From contig JACCZP010000412.1 of NCBI GenBank assembly GCA_013695885.1, forward strand, positions 1-5,086: a stretch of 5,086 nucleotides of DNA, given 5' to 3'. Shown piece after piece: positions 4,798-5,086 of this stretch (within the stretch, counting starts at the first letter, position 1; each line of letters starts with the position of its first letter). The notes beneath the pieces are model-generated. The model ran no database searches. It worked only from the letters and a program-made list of their open reading frames with translations, and was not told the origin of the DNA. Source of the stretch: Thermoleophilaceae bacterium. GTDB lineage: Bacteria > Actinomycetota > Thermoleophilia > Solirubrobacterales > Thermoleophilaceae. Both the position numbers and the translations under genes were made by a program.

Positions 4798-5086
4798 GTG
4801 GCCAGTCGCAAGGAGGAGAAGGAGGCGCTCCGTCAGCAGCGCCTCGAGCAGGAGCAGACGGCCGCGTCCTCGGAGCGCCGGCGCAAGATCCTCGGGTACG
4901 GAGTCGGGGGGGTCATCGCCGTTGCCGCGATCGTCGCGATCGTCGTCGTCTTGCTGGCCAACCCGTCCAGCGGCGGGGGAGCGCCGACCCCGGCCGGCAA
5001 CCCGGCCTTCCCGGAGGGCTCGGTGCCCCCGCCCCGCGAGCGCAACCTCGACGCCGCGGCGAGGGCCGCGGGCTGCCAGCTCACCA
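4798..5086 (+). CDS. DUF3105-family membrane-anchored protein, partial
   Basis: 96 codons from the GTG at 4798, continuing off the right edge with no stop. The N-terminus (1-30) is highly charged and rich in Lys, Arg, Glu and Gln, probably helical or coiled-coil and cytoplasmic. A single membrane helix follows at about 32-54, then a Gly/Pro-rich linker (56-70) and the start of the outer domain with FPEGSVPPP and RNLDAAARAAGC (82-93). This layout matches DUF3105 proteins of Actinobacteria, in which an extracytoplasmic domain with conserved His motifs follows; that part lies beyond the window. The function of the family is not known to me. The start follows the toxin remnant by 32 bp. Confidence 0.75.
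   Translation, partial: MASRKEEKEALRQQRLEQEQTAASSERRRKILGYGVGGVIAVAAIVAIVVVLLANPSSGGGAPTPAGNPAFPEGSVPPPRERNLDAAARAAGCQLT

Overview
This is a high-GC bacterial window that reads as actinobacterial. The partial gene at the right edge has the short basic N-terminus, single membrane helix and linker typical of DUF3105 proteins, which are common in Actinobacteria including Thermoleophilia. Promoters of the TTGxxx-17-TAnnnT type sit so close to two start codons that leaderless transcripts are likely. GTG and TTG starts and 4-base stop/start overlaps are also used. The lineage is an inference; no rRNA or other marker gene is present.

Layout. Positions 1-265 (minus) hold the start of a plant-type [2Fe-2S] subunit of a molybdenum hydroxylase (CoxS/XdhC-type small subunit), cut by the window edge. 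After a gene-free gap comes a 65-residue protein with 23 histidines (676-479, minus). It diverges from a Fur-family regulator (854-1324, plus). A 106-bp gap with a well-placed promoter and a Nur-box-like repeat leads to a complete energy-coupling-factor metal transporter, cbiM-cbiN-cbiQ-cbiO (1431-4061, plus). Then come an AbrB-type antitoxin gene with an inverted repeat over its start codon (4132-4380), the remains of its PIN-domain toxin partner, broken by an apparent short deletion (4377-4765), and the start of the DUF3105 gene (4798 to the edge).

How it fits together. The centre of the window looks like a self-contained nickel-handling module. The Fur-family protein keeps the three histidines that form the nickel site of Streptomyces Nur (here H83, H85, H138) but has lost the histidines of the second Nur metal site. 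A sequence close to the Nur operator, TTGCAA-N5-TCGCAG, covers the -35 box of the transporter promoter. The transporter has the CbiM/NikM metal ligands. The divergent polyhistidine protein could bind or buffer the imported metal. No cobalamin riboswitch is evident. Nickel is therefore favoured over cobalt, by inference only. Two oddities stand out: the CbiM subunit carries seven residues before the histidine that is normally residue 2, and the cbiN-cbiQ junction holds three stem-loops in about 130 bases, one covering the cbiQ ribosome binding site.
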